A model generated the notes under the pieces. That model ran no database searches. It was not told the origin of the DNA and saw nothing but the letters and a program-made list of their open reading frames with translations. Shown here one piece after another: positions 18,629 to 29,097 of a stretch of DNA of 64,000 nt (its first letter is position 1; every line of letters begins with the position of its first letter). This DNA comes from Phycisphaerae bacterium (lineage in GTDB: Bacteria; Planctomycetota; Phycisphaerae; Sedimentisphaerales; Anaerobacaceae): contig JAGOLX010000003.1 of the NCBI GenBank assembly GCA_017993835.1, forward strand, positions 1 through 64,000, given 5' to 3'. Position numbers and translations under genes: made by a program.

Positions 18629-19540
18629 ATGAAACGAAGATCAGGCGTCCGCTCGCTGTGTTCGTCGCTGTGCGCAGGTCTGCTGCTGACTTGCTCCTGC
18701 ACGCTGGCGGCCAAGTCGGGCGAGTTCGACCCTGGACGCAGGGTGGGCGTCGTGCAAAGCGATCTCGTTCGGGAGGCGTCGGGCATCGTCGCCAGTCGGC
18801 AGAATCCCGGCGTGCTCTGGGTCCACAACGACTCCGGCGACTCCGCCCGCATCTTCGCGATCAACGACAAGGCCGAGTTTCTCGGCGTGTGCAACTTCGC
18901 AGGCGTCACGGCCCGTGACTGGGAAGACATCGCGGTGGGTCCCGGTCCCGAGCCCAATCAGCCGTACCTCTACATCGGCGATATCGGGGATAACGATGCG
19001 ATCTACCCTGGTGTCACGGTCTACCGGGTTCCCGAGCCGAGAATCGATCCAGCCGTGCCCTTCAAGCCGATGGAGATCGGTCCGGCGGACGCCATCCGAC
19101 TCACCTACCCCGACGGCCCGCGAGACGCGGAGACCCTGCTCGTCGATCCGCAGACCCGAGACCTCTACATCATCTCGAAGCGGGAGATGCCGTCCAAGGT
19201 GTACCTGGCGGTTTATCCCCAATCGACGACAGAACCAACGAAGATGAAACGCGTAACGAAGCTGCCCTGGGGTTTTGCAGTAGCGGGCGACGTCTCGCCC
19301 GACGGCCGGCGTGTGATCGTGCGAGGCATGTTGGGCGCCTCGCTGTGGGTCCGACCCGCGGGCGAGCCGCTGTGGCGCGCGTTCGAAGGCAAGCGGGTGC
19401 GGCTGGCACTGCCTCGCGAGCGGCAAGGCGAGGGCATCTGCTTCGACGCCCAGGGCGCCGGCTACTTCACCATCGGCGAGAGCCATCTGCCTCCCCTCTA
19501 CTACTTTGGGCCCACGGAGCCCAATGTCCCCCGCCGATAA
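18629..19540 (+). CDS. Exported protein of unknown function, beta-propeller-like
   Basis: A 303-residue product with a hydrophobic N-terminal segment and Cys residues (SSLCAGLLLTCSCTLA), so either a signal peptide or a lipoprotein anchor. The body has propeller-like strands ([54 protein letters not shown]), recalling SdiA-regulated or esterase-like phytase domains. I do not recognise a catalytic motif. ATG 18629 is favoured because GGAAGG lies six bases upstream; ATG 18623 has no spacing from it. A TAGAAT element at 18594-18599 may be the -10 box. Confidence 0.7.
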   Translation: MKRRSGVRSLCSSLCAGLLLTCSCTLAAKSGEFDPGRRVGVVQSDLVREASGIVASRQNPGVLWVHNDSGDSARIFAINDKAEFLGVCNFAGVTARDWEDIAVGPGPEPNQPYLYIGDIGDNDAIYPGVTVYRVPEPRIDPAVPFKPMEIGPADAIRLTYPDGPRDAETLLVDPQTRDLYIISKREMPSKVYLAVYPQSTTEPTKMKRVTKLPWGFAVAGDVSPDGRRVIVRGMLGASLWVRPAGEPLWRAFEGKRVRLALPRERQGEGICFDAQGAGYFTIGESHLPPLYYFGPTEPNVPRR

Positions 19541-19749
19541 GAAGGACAACGGGTGGCACACATCCGATGGCGTCGTCCACGTCGATCTGGCGGCCGGGCA
19601 CGGCGCGGTTGGCGGGTCCAAAAACTCGCCCTATACTTTAACTGAGGCCCGGAAACGGCCGATGGTCTTCGCGGAGGATACGGGTCTGCTGTTTTCGGAC
19701 CCGGCAATCCTGCCCGATGGAGCGGCCCGTGCAGCGGGCCGAGGGAACA

Positions 19750-20253
19750 ATGCCGAATATGCCTGCAAAGCTCACTCGACTGGAACTGGTCATCATCGTG
19801 TCGGCGCTGGTCGTCCTGCTGTTCAGCAACCAGCCGCCGGAGCCGGGCAACGCAGACACCCGCAGCGATGTCGGACAGGCGACCGAGTCCCTGGACAGCA
19901 TCCCTCTGGTACAGCCCGAGAGAATCCAGCCCGAAACGCCTCGTGCCGAGGTCGCCGCTACACGGCCTCCGGCCAGTCCTATGCCCGATAACCAGGTCCT
20001 GCCGTCGATCCCCTCCCGACCGACGAAGAAATTCGGCAAGGTCGATGCGAGAAGGTGCGATCCGGTCAAGTACCCGAACATCATGTACGGCCCGATCACC
20101 GTCCGCTGGGTCTGGAACGGGACGAAGTTCGAGCCGTGCAAGGTCTGCGAGGTCAAGGAGAGCAACGGCATCGTCACCGTCTGGAGCTTCGACGAGCACG
20201 AGGAGAACATGACGATCACCGAGGTGTCGGAGGACGAGGTCCCGCGATACTGA
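19750..20253 (+). CDS. Single-pass membrane protein, unknown
   Basis: A 167-residue protein not matched to a family. Residues about 10-28 (LELVIIVSALVVLLFSN) form a membrane helix; a Pro-rich linker follows to about residue 95; the C-terminal 70 residues are a small globular part with a paired Cys (FEPCKVCEVKE) and strand-like repeats. GAGGGA lies just ahead of ATG 19750; an ATG at 19717 is in frame and another at 19759 is possible. No operon partner is evident. Confidence 0.6.
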   Translation: MPNMPAKLTRLELVIIVSALVVLLFSNQPPEPGNADTRSDVGQATESLDSIPLVQPERIQPETPRAEVAATRPPASPMPDNQVLPSIPSRPTKKFGKVDARRCDPVKYPNIMYGPITVRWVWNGTKFEPCKVCEVKESNGIVTVWSFDEHEENMTITEVSEDEVPRY

Positions 20254-20390
20254 GGATTCGCCTCCAAATCGCGCACCTCGTCCTGGCAAGCGAAACCAAT
20301 CACCTGGCAACCGAACGCGAGACATCCCAGGTCCGCAGCCCGGATTCTTCGCTTCGCTCAGAATGACACCGCGCGACGATCTGTGAAGGC

Positions 20391-21077
20391 CTATTCCAAC
20401 CCCAATCGTCGTCTGCACTCGTCGAGGATTTCCGCCGTCCGCGTGGCGCCGACGCGGGTGACTCCCAGGGCCCGGACTTCCAGCAGCTTGTCAAGATCGC
20501 GAATGCCGCCCGCCGCTTTGATTTGCACGTGCGCAGGCGAATGGCTTCGCATCACCTTGAGGTCCTCCATCGTCGCGCCGCCTGAGCCGTAGCCCGTGGA
20601 GGTCTTCACCCAGTCGGCCCCGAGCTGGCCGCAGATCTCGCATAGCTTGATCTTCTGACCGTCGTTCAGATAGCAGTTCTCAAAGATCACCTTGACCTTC
20701 TGCTCATGCTGGTGCGTGAGGTCGATCACCGCGGCCAACTCCGAGCGGACATACTCCCAATCGCCGCTGAGGACCTTGCTGATATTGACGACCATGTCCA
20801 GCTCCTGCCCGCCGTCGGCGAGAGCCTGCTTGGCCTCCGAGATCTTGACCGCGGTCGTATGTCCCCCATGCGGAAAGCCAATCGTCGTGCTCGCCTTCAC
20901 AGTACTGCCTCTGAGAATCTCGGAACACCGCCTGAGGTAATACGGCAGGATGCAGACGCTCGCGACATCGTACTCGACCGCCAGCCGGCACCCCTGCTCC
21001 AGTTCCCGCTCGGTCAGCACAGGATTCAACAGCGAATGGTCGATCATCTTGGCGATATCGCAATATGTGTAGTCCAT
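20391..21077 (-). CDS. deoC: Deoxyribose-phosphate aldolase
   Basis: DeoC cleaves 2-deoxyribose-5-phosphate to glyceraldehyde-3-phosphate and acetaldehyde in deoxynucleoside breakdown. The 228-residue product has the family signatures IDHSLLNPVLTE, TTIGFPHGGH, the Schiff-base lysine in ADWVKTSTGYGSGGAT, and IKAAGGIRDLDKLL with the second catalytic lysine. Length is typical. GAGAGG lies seven bases upstream of the ATG. It follows the beta-helix gene by 27 bases on the same strand, so co-transcription is possible without a clear link in function. Confidence 0.96.
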   Translation of the reverse strand: MDYTYCDIAKMIDHSLLNPVLTERELEQGCRLAVEYDVASVCILPYYLRRCSEILRGSTVKASTTIGFPHGGHTTAVKISEAKQALADGGQELDMVVNISKVLSGDWEYVRSELAAVIDLTHQHEQKVKVIFENCYLNDGQKIKLCEICGQLGADWVKTSTGYGSGGATMEDLKVMRSHSPAHVQIKAAGGIRDLDKLLEVRALGVTRVGATRTAEILDECRRRLGLE

Positions 21078-21104
21078 CGCAAGCCTCTCAATCGAACTGG
21101 TGCG

Positions 21105-23717
21105 TTACCTCTGAAACTCATGGGCTCCCAGATCAACAACCGCGTCACCATCCGCGTCCCCGTCAACGACGCGGGGCTCGCCATCGACGTCCGTCTCAGG
21201 GATGCCGTGAACCGGGGCATTCGTGCCCACATCGATACACGGGGAATCGGACATCAGGCGGTAGTCGCCCGCCTGCCAGTCCACGAACTGCGGATCAGCG
21301 GAAAAGCAACTCGCTTCGAAGTCAATCTCCCACCCGTAGGATGCTCCCGAAAGAAAAGCACCCACGTCGTCCGGCAGGCAGCAGAAGACAACCTCGACAA
21401 AGGGACAACCGGCAACAGTGCTGCAACCTGTGCGAGCTATGGCATCGCCTTCAGCAGCCTCATTGCCCCAGAGGATACAGTTCTCGAACAACACAGCCCG
21501 CCGTCCTGTTCCATCTCCGGCAAAGGCCCCTCCAAACCGGACAGCTTGATTGCATGAGATAGTACAGTTGGTAAAAGAGGGGCCGCCCTGCCAACAAGTG
21601 ACCGCTCCGCCCGAATCCGTGGCCGTGTTCTTGCTCACGACACAGTTCATGATCGTTGCTTCCGACCGATCACATAGAATCCCGCCCCCGTCGGAAGCCA
21701 GATTGCCGGTGATCCTGCGACCCGTAATCAGAGGACCTGCTTGCTGGCTCATTCCTCCCGTGTAGATGCCTCCTCCACTCTCCTTGGCCAAATTGGCCTC
21801 AATCAGGCACTGCGCAATGCGAGGACTGCTGTGCTCGCCGGAATAGACGCCCCCTCCGTGCTCGGCCGCACTGTTCTTGATCGAGCAGCCAAGGAACACG
21901 GGATTACAGTAGAATCCACAGTAGACGGCCCCTCCACATTGGACAGCACTACCTTGTGAGAACACGCAGTTCGAAAAGGCGGGACTGCTGCCGATACTGC
22001 ACTTGATAATTCCTCCGTCTTCATTCGTCCAACCTCTGACCACACTCAGGCCCTCGACCTTGGAGCAATTTGTCTCTCCCGACATGAAGATGAAGCCCCG
22101 ATGTGCCTCTTCCATCCGCCCGTCGCAATCAATGGTGGTACAGGCAATAACAGCAGGATCGTTGGGGTCTGTGCCGCGTACGGTAACTGCCTTGCCGCGA
22201 AGATCGATGTCCCGATTTCCTTGTCCGCTGTAGATACTCGGCAGCAATACGACCTCGTCGCCGTCACGAGAACCAACATAGTCGACAGCCGCCTGGATCG
22301 TGGCCTTAGGCCCGTGAATACCGTCCCAAATTGCAGCCAAGCCATCCGAGGAGTCGTCACCATGATCAGGATCGACATAGCAGATGCCCGATGGAAAGTG
22401 CGGGTTCCCCCCTTGGTCATATTCCTGAGCATTCTCCCGAGCATCCCCATCAGGGTTATCTCCGCCTGAGAACACCTCGACAGAGTCGAACCAGACGACT
22501 TCCCAACCGTCCGGGAGTCCGTCCTTGTCCGCATCAACGAACTCGTCGCACCCGATGTCAGCACGGCTGCCAAAGACACGTGGTTCACCATCGATATCCC
22601 AGCTTGGAGAGATGTCAGGAGCCTCGGGATCGCCTGCATCGATGCAGGGCGATTCTGCCTGAAGGTGATAGTCAGGAGTCAGAAGTGGGTCTGCCCCGGT
22701 GTTGCTGTCATCTCCCGAGTCCGTCGCCCATCCCAAGACGCAAGAGTGGAGAACGGTAATGGGATACGGTGAGATCTGCGTCGACCTGTTGCACTTGCCT
22801 CCGGCATGGTTGTTCCAAACGATGCAATTCGTCAACGTAACGGCGTTCTGGAGATAGGGATAGTCGGGATCGATACCACCGACGCTCTGGTATCCAGTAT
22901 CACCTGCCGCGATATTGTCCGCGACCGTACAGCCTGTCATCAACAACACTACGTCAGAACCGCAGCAGACTGCTCCACCATCCCCCTCGGCCATGTTCGT
23001 AGCCAGGAGACAATTGCTGATGGTTGCCTGCACTGCGCCGAGGCTTATCGCACCGCCGAAGGAATGCGCGGTGTTGCCTCGGATCACACATCTGTCGATG
23101 ATCGCTTTGGAGCCGGAAAAGTACAGGCCACCTCCTCCACCTTGAGCCGTGTTGCGGACTATGTCGCACGCTGCTATGGTTGTCTCCGCGTCCATGCAAT
23201 AGATGCCGCCACCATTGTGCCTTGCAGCATTTCCAATGATCTGGCAGTTACGAATGGTTGGCCCGGATCGGAGGCACAAGACCGCCCCACCGACGGATAT
23301 GTTCCAATTCCCCGACCGGATTCGGGGTCCGTACCCATTTGTGATCTTGAGTCCGGCCAGAATGGATTTCGGGCCTTCCCCCGAAGTAAACTGAAAGCCA
23401 CGGTGTGGATTCGTCTCCGTGCCCTGGCAGTTGATCACCGTGGAGGCAACAATGGACGCATCGTTGGGATCGGTGCTTCGCACGGTGATCGCTTTGCCTT
23501 TGAAGCTGACATCGCGATTGCCGGCGCCGGTGTAGGTGCCGGGCTGGACGATCACCGTGTCTCCGTCAACTGCGGCGTCGATGGCGGCCTGGATCGTGGC
23601 GTAGTCCGCCGGGCCGTCGTCGTCCACGGAGATCGTCCTAGCCGAACCGCGTGGACTGAGGGCCAGGACCAGGATGTACAGAAGGGCTGGCACTCGGGTT
23701 CTTCTATGGCTCCGCAT
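21105..23717 (-). CDS. Secreted protein with duplicated parallel beta-helix (choice-of-anchor type)
   Basis: An 870-residue exported protein. The N-terminus (MRSHRRTRVPALLYILVLAL) is a signal peptide. Two related modules follow, each starting with a pectin-lyase-fold cap: YATIQAAIDAAVDGDTVIVQ (about 40) and KATIQAAVDYVGSRDGDEVV (about 470), each followed by a near-identical AVTVR.TDPNDPA box and many G-G-I/A-Y beta-helix turns. Each module ends with a box such as SPCIDAGDPE..D.DGEPR, typical of choice-of-anchor Q proteins. The start is ATG 23717 with AAGGAGG seven bases upstream. The internal duplication is clear at protein level. It is probably a surface or polysaccharide-binding protein; no catalytic site is recognised. 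Confidence 0.8.
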   Translation of the reverse strand: MRSHRRTRVPALLYILVLALSPRGSARTISVDDDGPADYATIQAAIDAAVDGDTVIVQPGTYTGAGNRDVSFKGKAITVRSTDPNDASIVASTVINCQGTETNPHRGFQFTSGEGPKSILAGLKITNGYGPRIRSGNWNISVGGAVLCLRSGPTIRNCQIIGNAARHNGGGIYCMDAETTIAACDIVRNTAQGGGGGLYFSGSKAIIDRCVIRGNTAHSFGGAISLGAVQATISNCLLATNMAEGDGGAVCCGSDVVLLMTGCTVADNIAAGDTGYQSVGGIDPDYPYLQNAVTLTNCIVWNNHAGGKCNRSTQISPYPITVLHSCVLGWATDSGDDSNTGADPLLTPDYHLQAESPCIDAGDPEAPDISPSWDIDGEPRVFGSRADIGCDEFVDADKDGLPDGWEVVWFDSVEVFSGGDNPDGDARENAQEYDQGGNPHFPSGICYVDPDHGDDSSDGLAAIWDGIHGPKATIQAAVDYVGSRDGDEVVLLPSIYSGQGNRDIDLRGKAVTVRGTDPNDPAVIACTTIDCDGRMEEAHRGFIFMSGETNCSKVEGLSVVRGWTNEDGGIIKCSIGSSPAFSNCVFSQGSAVQCGGAVYCGFYCNPVFLGCSIKNSAAEHGGGVYSGEHSSPRIAQCLIEANLAKESGGGIYTGGMSQQAGPLITGRRITGNLASDGGGILCDRSEATIMNCVVSKNTATDSGGAVTCWQGGPSFTNCTISCNQAVRFGGAFAGDGTGRRAVLFENCILWGNEAAEGDAIARTGCSTVAGCPFVEVVFCCLPDDVGAFLSGASYGWEIDFEASCFSADPQFVDWQAGDYRLMSDSPCIDVGTNAPVHGIPETDVDGEPRVVDGDADGDAVVDLGAHEFQR

Positions 23718-24332
23718 GTTTCGCCTCCTTCGGCAAATGGGATGATGAGAATATGGATGACGAGCGCGCTGCCCGAGCGTACGCCGCTCCGCTGGCGCAC
23801 AGAAAACCCTCCACTTGCAAAGGCCGGCGGGATATGAAAGAGAAACGAAATTATGATAGCAACGAACGTTATGACAAAACCACGGCCCGCCTTCGTTTCT
23901 CAAGCTGTCTTCATTCTACCATCTCGACCTGGGGATTCGCAAGAACAAATCCGTCTCGGCTCAGATACACCGAACTCATCGCGACCTGTCGCAGCGTAGT
24001 CGTGAGAGCCTGCCCTGAACGCGTCGAAGGGGGCATACTCCCAAGTGCCGAGAAGACAACGCCTTACGGCGTCACTACGAACAGGTTCGGACGACCTGGG
24101 GCTTCCACCCCTCCCGGATGGCCACAGACCCACGTGGACACGCCGTGACTGCATGCGAAAAATGAATCTTTTGCTGGCAAGACGCCGGTGGGTGTGGTAT
24201 AGTACCCCCCTGTCGGTTGGATCCCTGGGCGACAATAGGCATCCGGGATCTGCCGCAGGCTCTTTGATTCGGGAATAGTGGGGATATGATGGGCTCTCCG
24301 TTGCGCCGTGTCGCGTGGGGGACCCTTTCGCC
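23718..24332. other. Long intergenic region upstream of SRP RNA
   Basis: I find no gene. It holds an AT-rich stretch (about 23836-23935), a dispersed repeat at 24058-24084 that recurs at 42028-42054, a TATAGT -10-like box at 24198-24203 with a weak TGGCAA 17 bases upstream, and a GATCCC...GGGATC dyad (about 24219-24250). The TATAGT box could drive the SRP RNA, leaving a 5' part to be trimmed, or the SRP promoter lies closer. Confidence 0.45.
24058..24084 (+). repeat. 27-bp dispersed repeat, copy 1
   Basis: AACGCCTTACGGCGTCACTA followed by CGAACAG matches 42028-42054 with one difference. The core CGCCTTACGGCG can form a short hairpin. Both copies are intergenic. Confidence 0.7.
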
Positions 24333-24436
24333 GGCCGGGTCCCATGCAGGCCGAGCCCGTGAACCTGGTCAGGCGGGGAACCGAGCAGCCATAAGCGGAC
24401 GCTCAGCCGTGTGTGGGGGCACCCGGCCGATCTTTT
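24333..24436 (+). ncRNA. ffs: Signal recognition particle RNA (small, 4.5S type)
   Basis: The universally conserved helix 8 is present: CCTGGTCAGGCGGGGAACCG then AGCAGCC (about 24364-24390), with the GGGGAA apical loop and the asymmetric internal loop sequences GGTCAGG and AGCAGCC. The ends pair as GGCCGGGT (24333-24340) with ACCCGGCC (24421-24428), and a T run follows (24432-24436) as terminator. The RNA binds Ffh to target membrane proteins. It lies ahead of dnaX and recR, the same neighbourhood as in Bacillus. No Alu domain is recognised, so I call the small form, about 100 nt. Confidence 0.9.
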
Positions 24437-24442
24437 TGAATC

Positions 24443-24465
24443 GACGATTTGCGATTTACCATTTG
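24443..24465 (+). repeat. Left inverted repeat flanking the IVP gene
   Basis: GACGATTTGCGATTTACCAT plus TTG. Read on the other strand, 24836-24858 gives GACGATTTACTATTTACTAT plus TGC, about 20 of 24 positions alike. Both arms are AT-rich in a GC-rich region. The arm begins seven bases after the T run of the SRP RNA. Confidence 0.6.
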
Positions 24466-24492
24466 CGATTTGAGAGTCGGAGGGAGATCCCC

Positions 24493-24849
24493 ATGAATCG
24501 ACAGGAGTTGCTTGCGAGGATTACGCAGTTCGCACATCGTTGCGTGAAATTGGCCTTGGCCTTGCCGGAGACACCGCTCGGGCGGCACATCCGGTCCCAG
24601 TTGATTCGCTGTTCAACCGGTGCGGCGGCGAACTACCGGGCCGCCTGCCTGGCACAGTCGAGAGCCGCGTTTGTCGCCAAGCTGAGTATCGTTGTCGAAG
24701 AGGCGGACGAATCCTGCTTCTGGATGGAGTTCCTGTTGGAGGAAAGTCTGCTCGCGACGAAGAAGGTCGGTTTGCTGCTCGCCGAGGGCAAGGAACTGAC
24801 CTCGATCTTCGTCTCATCAAGGCGCACGACGCGAAGCAATAGTAAATAG
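24493..24849 (+). CDS. Four-helix-bundle protein (23S rRNA intervening-sequence protein family)
   Basis: A 118-residue all-helical protein with family marks RCVKLALALPETPLGRHIRS, QLIRCSTGAAANYRAAC and EEADESCFWMEFLLE. Such proteins are named for their presence in 23S rRNA intervening sequences, but they also occur as stand-alone genes; their job is not known, and the fold is like Avd of diversity-generating retroelements. The start is ATG 24493 with GGAGGGAGA upstream; the frame stays open through the SRP RNA but that part is RNA. The last codons and stop lie inside the right inverted repeat. The gene is wedged between SRP RNA and dnaX, which suggests a small inserted cassette. Confidence 0.85.
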   Translation: MNRQELLARITQFAHRCVKLALALPETPLGRHIRSQLIRCSTGAAANYRAACLAQSRAAFVAKLSIVVEEADESCFWMEFLLEESLLATKKVGLLLAEGKELTSIFVSSRRTTRSNSK

Positions 24850-24858
24850 TAAATCGTC
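24836..24858 (-). repeat. Right inverted repeat flanking the IVP gene
   Basis: The reverse complement reads GACGATTTACTATTTACTAT plus TGC, mirroring 24443-24465. It overlaps the last four codons and stop of the IVP gene. A further partial copy (ATAGTAAATCG) runs to 24869, right before the dnaX ATG. Confidence 0.6.
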
Positions 24859-24872
24859 AATAGTAAATCGCC

Positions 24873-26537
<1,665 letters not shown>

Positions 26538-26566
26538 CACAGTTCCAGGAGTGAGCTTCTTTCGCT

Positions 26567-27172
26567 ATGAGTAGCGCCTACACCGCCACGCTGAATCGAC
26601 TGATCGAAGAATTTGGGAAACTGCCCGGGATCGGGCCGAAGACCGCCGAGCGGCTTGCGTTTCACGTCCTCAAGAGCGACGCGCCGACCGCCATGGCCCT
26701 GGCCGACGCCATTCGCGACGTCAAGACGAAGATCAAGCGGTGCCGGGTCTGCTGCAACCTGTCCGAATCGGATCTGTGCCAGATCTGTTCCGACACGCGG
26801 CGAGATCGGAGTCTGATCTGCGTGGTCGAGCAGCCCAAGGACGTCATCAGCCTCGAGAAGACCGGGGCCTGCAAGTGGCTCTATCATGTCCTGGGCGGAC
26901 ACATCGCGCCCCTGGAGGGCGTCAATGCCAGTGATCTGACGATCGACAAGCTCGTGGAACGGGTCCGCGCGGGCGAGGTGAAGGAGATCGTCATGGCGAC
27001 CAATCCCAACATCGAGGGAGATGGCACCTCGCTCTACATCAGCTCGGTTCTCCGGCCGTTCGGCGTTCGCATCACGCGTCTGGCGCGCGGGCTGCCGACC
27101 GGCGGCACGATCGAATACGCCAGCGGTCGCATCCTCACCGACGCCATCCTCGGCCGGCAGGCCATCGAGTAG
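26567..27172 (+). CDS. recR: Recombination mediator protein RecR
   Basis: RecR works with RecO/RecF to load RecA at gaps. The 201-residue product has the N-terminal helix-hairpin-helix (LPGIGPKTAERLAFHVL, about 20-36), the four-Cys zinc finger (CRVCCNLSESDLCQIC), and the Toprim domain (LICVVEQPKDVISLE, then MATNPNIEGDGT and LARGLPTGG). Length and order are standard. It lies just downstream of dnaX, as in many bacteria, consistent with a dnaX-recR operon. Confidence 0.97.
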   Translation: MSSAYTATLNRLIEEFGKLPGIGPKTAERLAFHVLKSDAPTAMALADAIRDVKTKIKRCRVCCNLSESDLCQICSDTRRDRSLICVVEQPKDVISLEKTGACKWLYHVLGGHIAPLEGVNASDLTIDKLVERVRAGEVKEIVMATNPNIEGDGTSLYISSVLRPFGVRITRLARGLPTGGTIEYASGRILTDAILGRQAIE

Positions 27173-27189
27173 TGAACGCTGGGGACCAG

Positions 27190-27274
27190 GCATCTCTCCG
27201 CAGGTCGCACACTCTCGCACACCTGTTCCGTCGAGCGGGGACACTCCCTGTGCAGAGATGCACTCCGAACGGAG
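27190..27274 (+). other. Structured spacer between recR and rpoN
   Basis: GCATCTCTCCGCAGG (27190-27204) can pair with CCTGTGCAGAGATGC (27247-27261), with a three-base internal mismatch, and CTCCGAACGGAG follows as a second hairpin (27263-27274). No T run follows. It may be a processing or attenuation structure at the end of the dnaX-recR transcript. Confidence 0.4.
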
Positions 27275-27310
27275 AATGCAGGGGAAAGCGGCCGGACCAC
27301 CAGGGGGTTG

Positions 27311-27338
27311 TTGACGAAACTCACGACGAAGCTATCAT
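27311..27338 (+). promoter_or_regulatory. Sigma-70-type promoter for rpoN
   Basis: TTGACG (27311-27316), a 16-base spacer and TATCAT (27333-27338), about 50 bases before the rpoN start. It would separate rpoN transcription from the dnaX-recR operon. Confidence 0.55.
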
Positions 27339-27388
27339 AGGTTGAGATTCGTCGAATTGAGCGCCAATTGGGGTGTACAGGTGATTCC

Positions 27389-28861
27389 ATGAAGCTGGAA
27401 ATGACAGGACAGATGCGGATGGAGCAGCGGATGAAGCTCGCTCCGCATATGATCCAATCCATGGAAATCCTCCAGCTCCCCATTCTAGCCCTGCAGGAGC
27501 GCATCGAGCAGGAACTCAACAGCAATCCCATTCTCGAACTCGACGACAATTCGAGCCCGGACGAGACGGAGGCGCCGCCCGAGGTCCCGCCGGAGGACGA
27601 CGCGGACGAGAAGGCCCTGGTCGTGGACGTCAAGAACCAGGCCCAGGATTTCGAGCGGCTCGGCAACCTGGGGGATGAGTTCAAGGACCTCATCGATCAA
27701 TCGGGCCCCTACCGGAGTCACTCCGATGACGACGAGAAGGACCTCAAGCTGGAGGCCATCAAGAACACCGCCGCCCCGCCGCAGTCCTTGCACGAGTATC
27801 TCACCGAGCAGTGGCGTCTCGTCGATGCCGAGGAGCCCGTCAAGAAGGCCGGCCAGGCAATCATCGATTACATCGACGCGCGAGGGTATGTCGGCGTCCC
27901 GCTGGAGCAACTGCACAACAAGGACCAGACCGCGTTCACGCCGGAGCATCTGCAGGAGGCCCTCCGGCTCGTCCAGGAGCTGGACCCGCCCGGCGTCGGG
28001 GCCCGCGACATCCGCGAATGTCTGCTCATCCAACTGGCCCAGCGAAGCGAGGACATGAACTTCGAATATCGTCTCGTCAGCGATCACATGGACGCCCTGC
28101 TCGAGAACCGTCTGCCGGAGATCGCCAAGAAGATGGATTGCACCATCGAGCGGCTCAATCTCGCCATCGAGCGGCTCCGCAAGCTGGATATTTCGCCGGG
28201 CTTGCAGGTCGGGCGCAACGAGAGCATCCCGATCACGCCGGATGTGATCGTGGAGGCGAAAGACAGCTCGGACGACTTCTCGGTCCGGCTCGCCGACGAC
28301 AGCCTGCCGAGCCTGAGACTGAGCCCCTATTACACGAGGATGGCCGAGGATAATCACGTCAGTGACAACACCAGGAAGTTCCTCCTGAGCAACATCCGGT
28401 CCGCCCACTGGATCATCGAGGCGATCGAGCAGCGAAAGAACACCCTGCTCAAGGTCGCCAGGGCGATCGTCCGACACCAGAAGGACTTCTTCGAGCAGGG
28501 TCCCCTGTCCCTGCGTCCGTTGCCCATGGCGAAGATCGCGGACGAGGTGGGCGTCCACCTGGCCACGGTCTCGCGGGCGGTGTCCGGCAAGTACCTCCAG
28601 TGCGCCTGGGGGATCCTGCCGCTGCGCAAGTTCTTCAGCGGGGGCACGGAAGACACGAGCGGACAGGCGCACAGTTGGGAAGCTATCCGCGTCAAGCTCC
28701 AGCAGATCATCGACGAGGAGGACAAGAGCCGCCCGCTCAACGATGACCAGATCAGAGAAAAGCTGGCGGAGGCGGGAATCCCCAACCTGGCGCGACGCAC
28801 CGTCGCCAAGTACCGCAAGCTGATGAGCATCCCCACCGCAAAGTTCCGCAAGAAGTACTAA
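27389..28861 (+). CDS. rpoN: RNA polymerase sigma-54 factor
   Basis: Sigma-54 directs RNA polymerase to -24/-12 promoters that need AAA+ activators. The 490-residue product has the activator-interacting region I (QRMKLAPHMIQSMEILQLPI, then LELDQ-like NPILELDD), an acidic region II, the core-binding domain, the helix-turn-helix region (LRPLPMAKIADEVGVHLATV) and the invariant RpoN box ARRTVAKYR near the end. The start is ATG 27389, since family members begin right at MKLEMTGQMRM; an in-frame start at 27368 has no support. It follows recR after 216 bases. No enhancer-binding activator is in the window. Confidence 0.97.
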   Translation: MKLEMTGQMRMEQRMKLAPHMIQSMEILQLPILALQERIEQELNSNPILELDDNSSPDETEAPPEVPPEDDADEKALVVDVKNQAQDFERLGNLGDEFKDLIDQSGPYRSHSDDDEKDLKLEAIKNTAAPPQSLHEYLTEQWRLVDAEEPVKKAGQAIIDYIDARGYVGVPLEQLHNKDQTAFTPEHLQEALRLVQELDPPGVGARDIRECLLIQLAQRSEDMNFEYRLVSDHMDALLENRLPEIAKKMDCTIERLNLAIERLRKLDISPGLQVGRNESIPITPDVIVEAKDSSDDFSVRLADDSLPSLRLSPYYTRMAEDNHVSDNTRKFLLSNIRSAHWIIEAIEQRKNTLLKVARAIVRHQKDFFEQGPLSLRPLPMAKIADEVGVHLATVSRAVSGKYLQCAWGILPLRKFFSGGTEDTSGQAHSWEAIRVKLQQIIDEEDKSRPLNDDQIREKLAEAGIPNLARRTVAKYRKLMSIPTAKFRKKY

Positions 28862-29097
28862 ACCGCCACGCCGCCCTCCAACACCGTGTGCAGACTCCGC
28901 CGGAGCCTCCCGGCACTGTATTTCGACAGGGTTTGAGGCTTGACCGCGCGGGGTGAGTCTGCTAGTCTGCACTGGCTGTCTGGGCCCTTGAGGTCATTGC
29001 GCTGCCCATTGAGACGGAGGCCATGATTGCCGGCGGCCCCCGGAAGCCGCCAACCTGACAGCAGAACCGGTCGACCATCGGAGAGATTCTGTCGCAC

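Noticed and set aside
24286-24492. Longer N-terminus for the IVP protein
   Set aside because: The extra part would translate the SRP RNA and its terminator; a good ribosome-binding site precedes ATG 24493.
24443-24858. IVP gene as evidence of a 23S rRNA intervening sequence
   Set aside because: No 23S rRNA sequence flanks it on either side; its neighbours are SRP RNA and dnaX.
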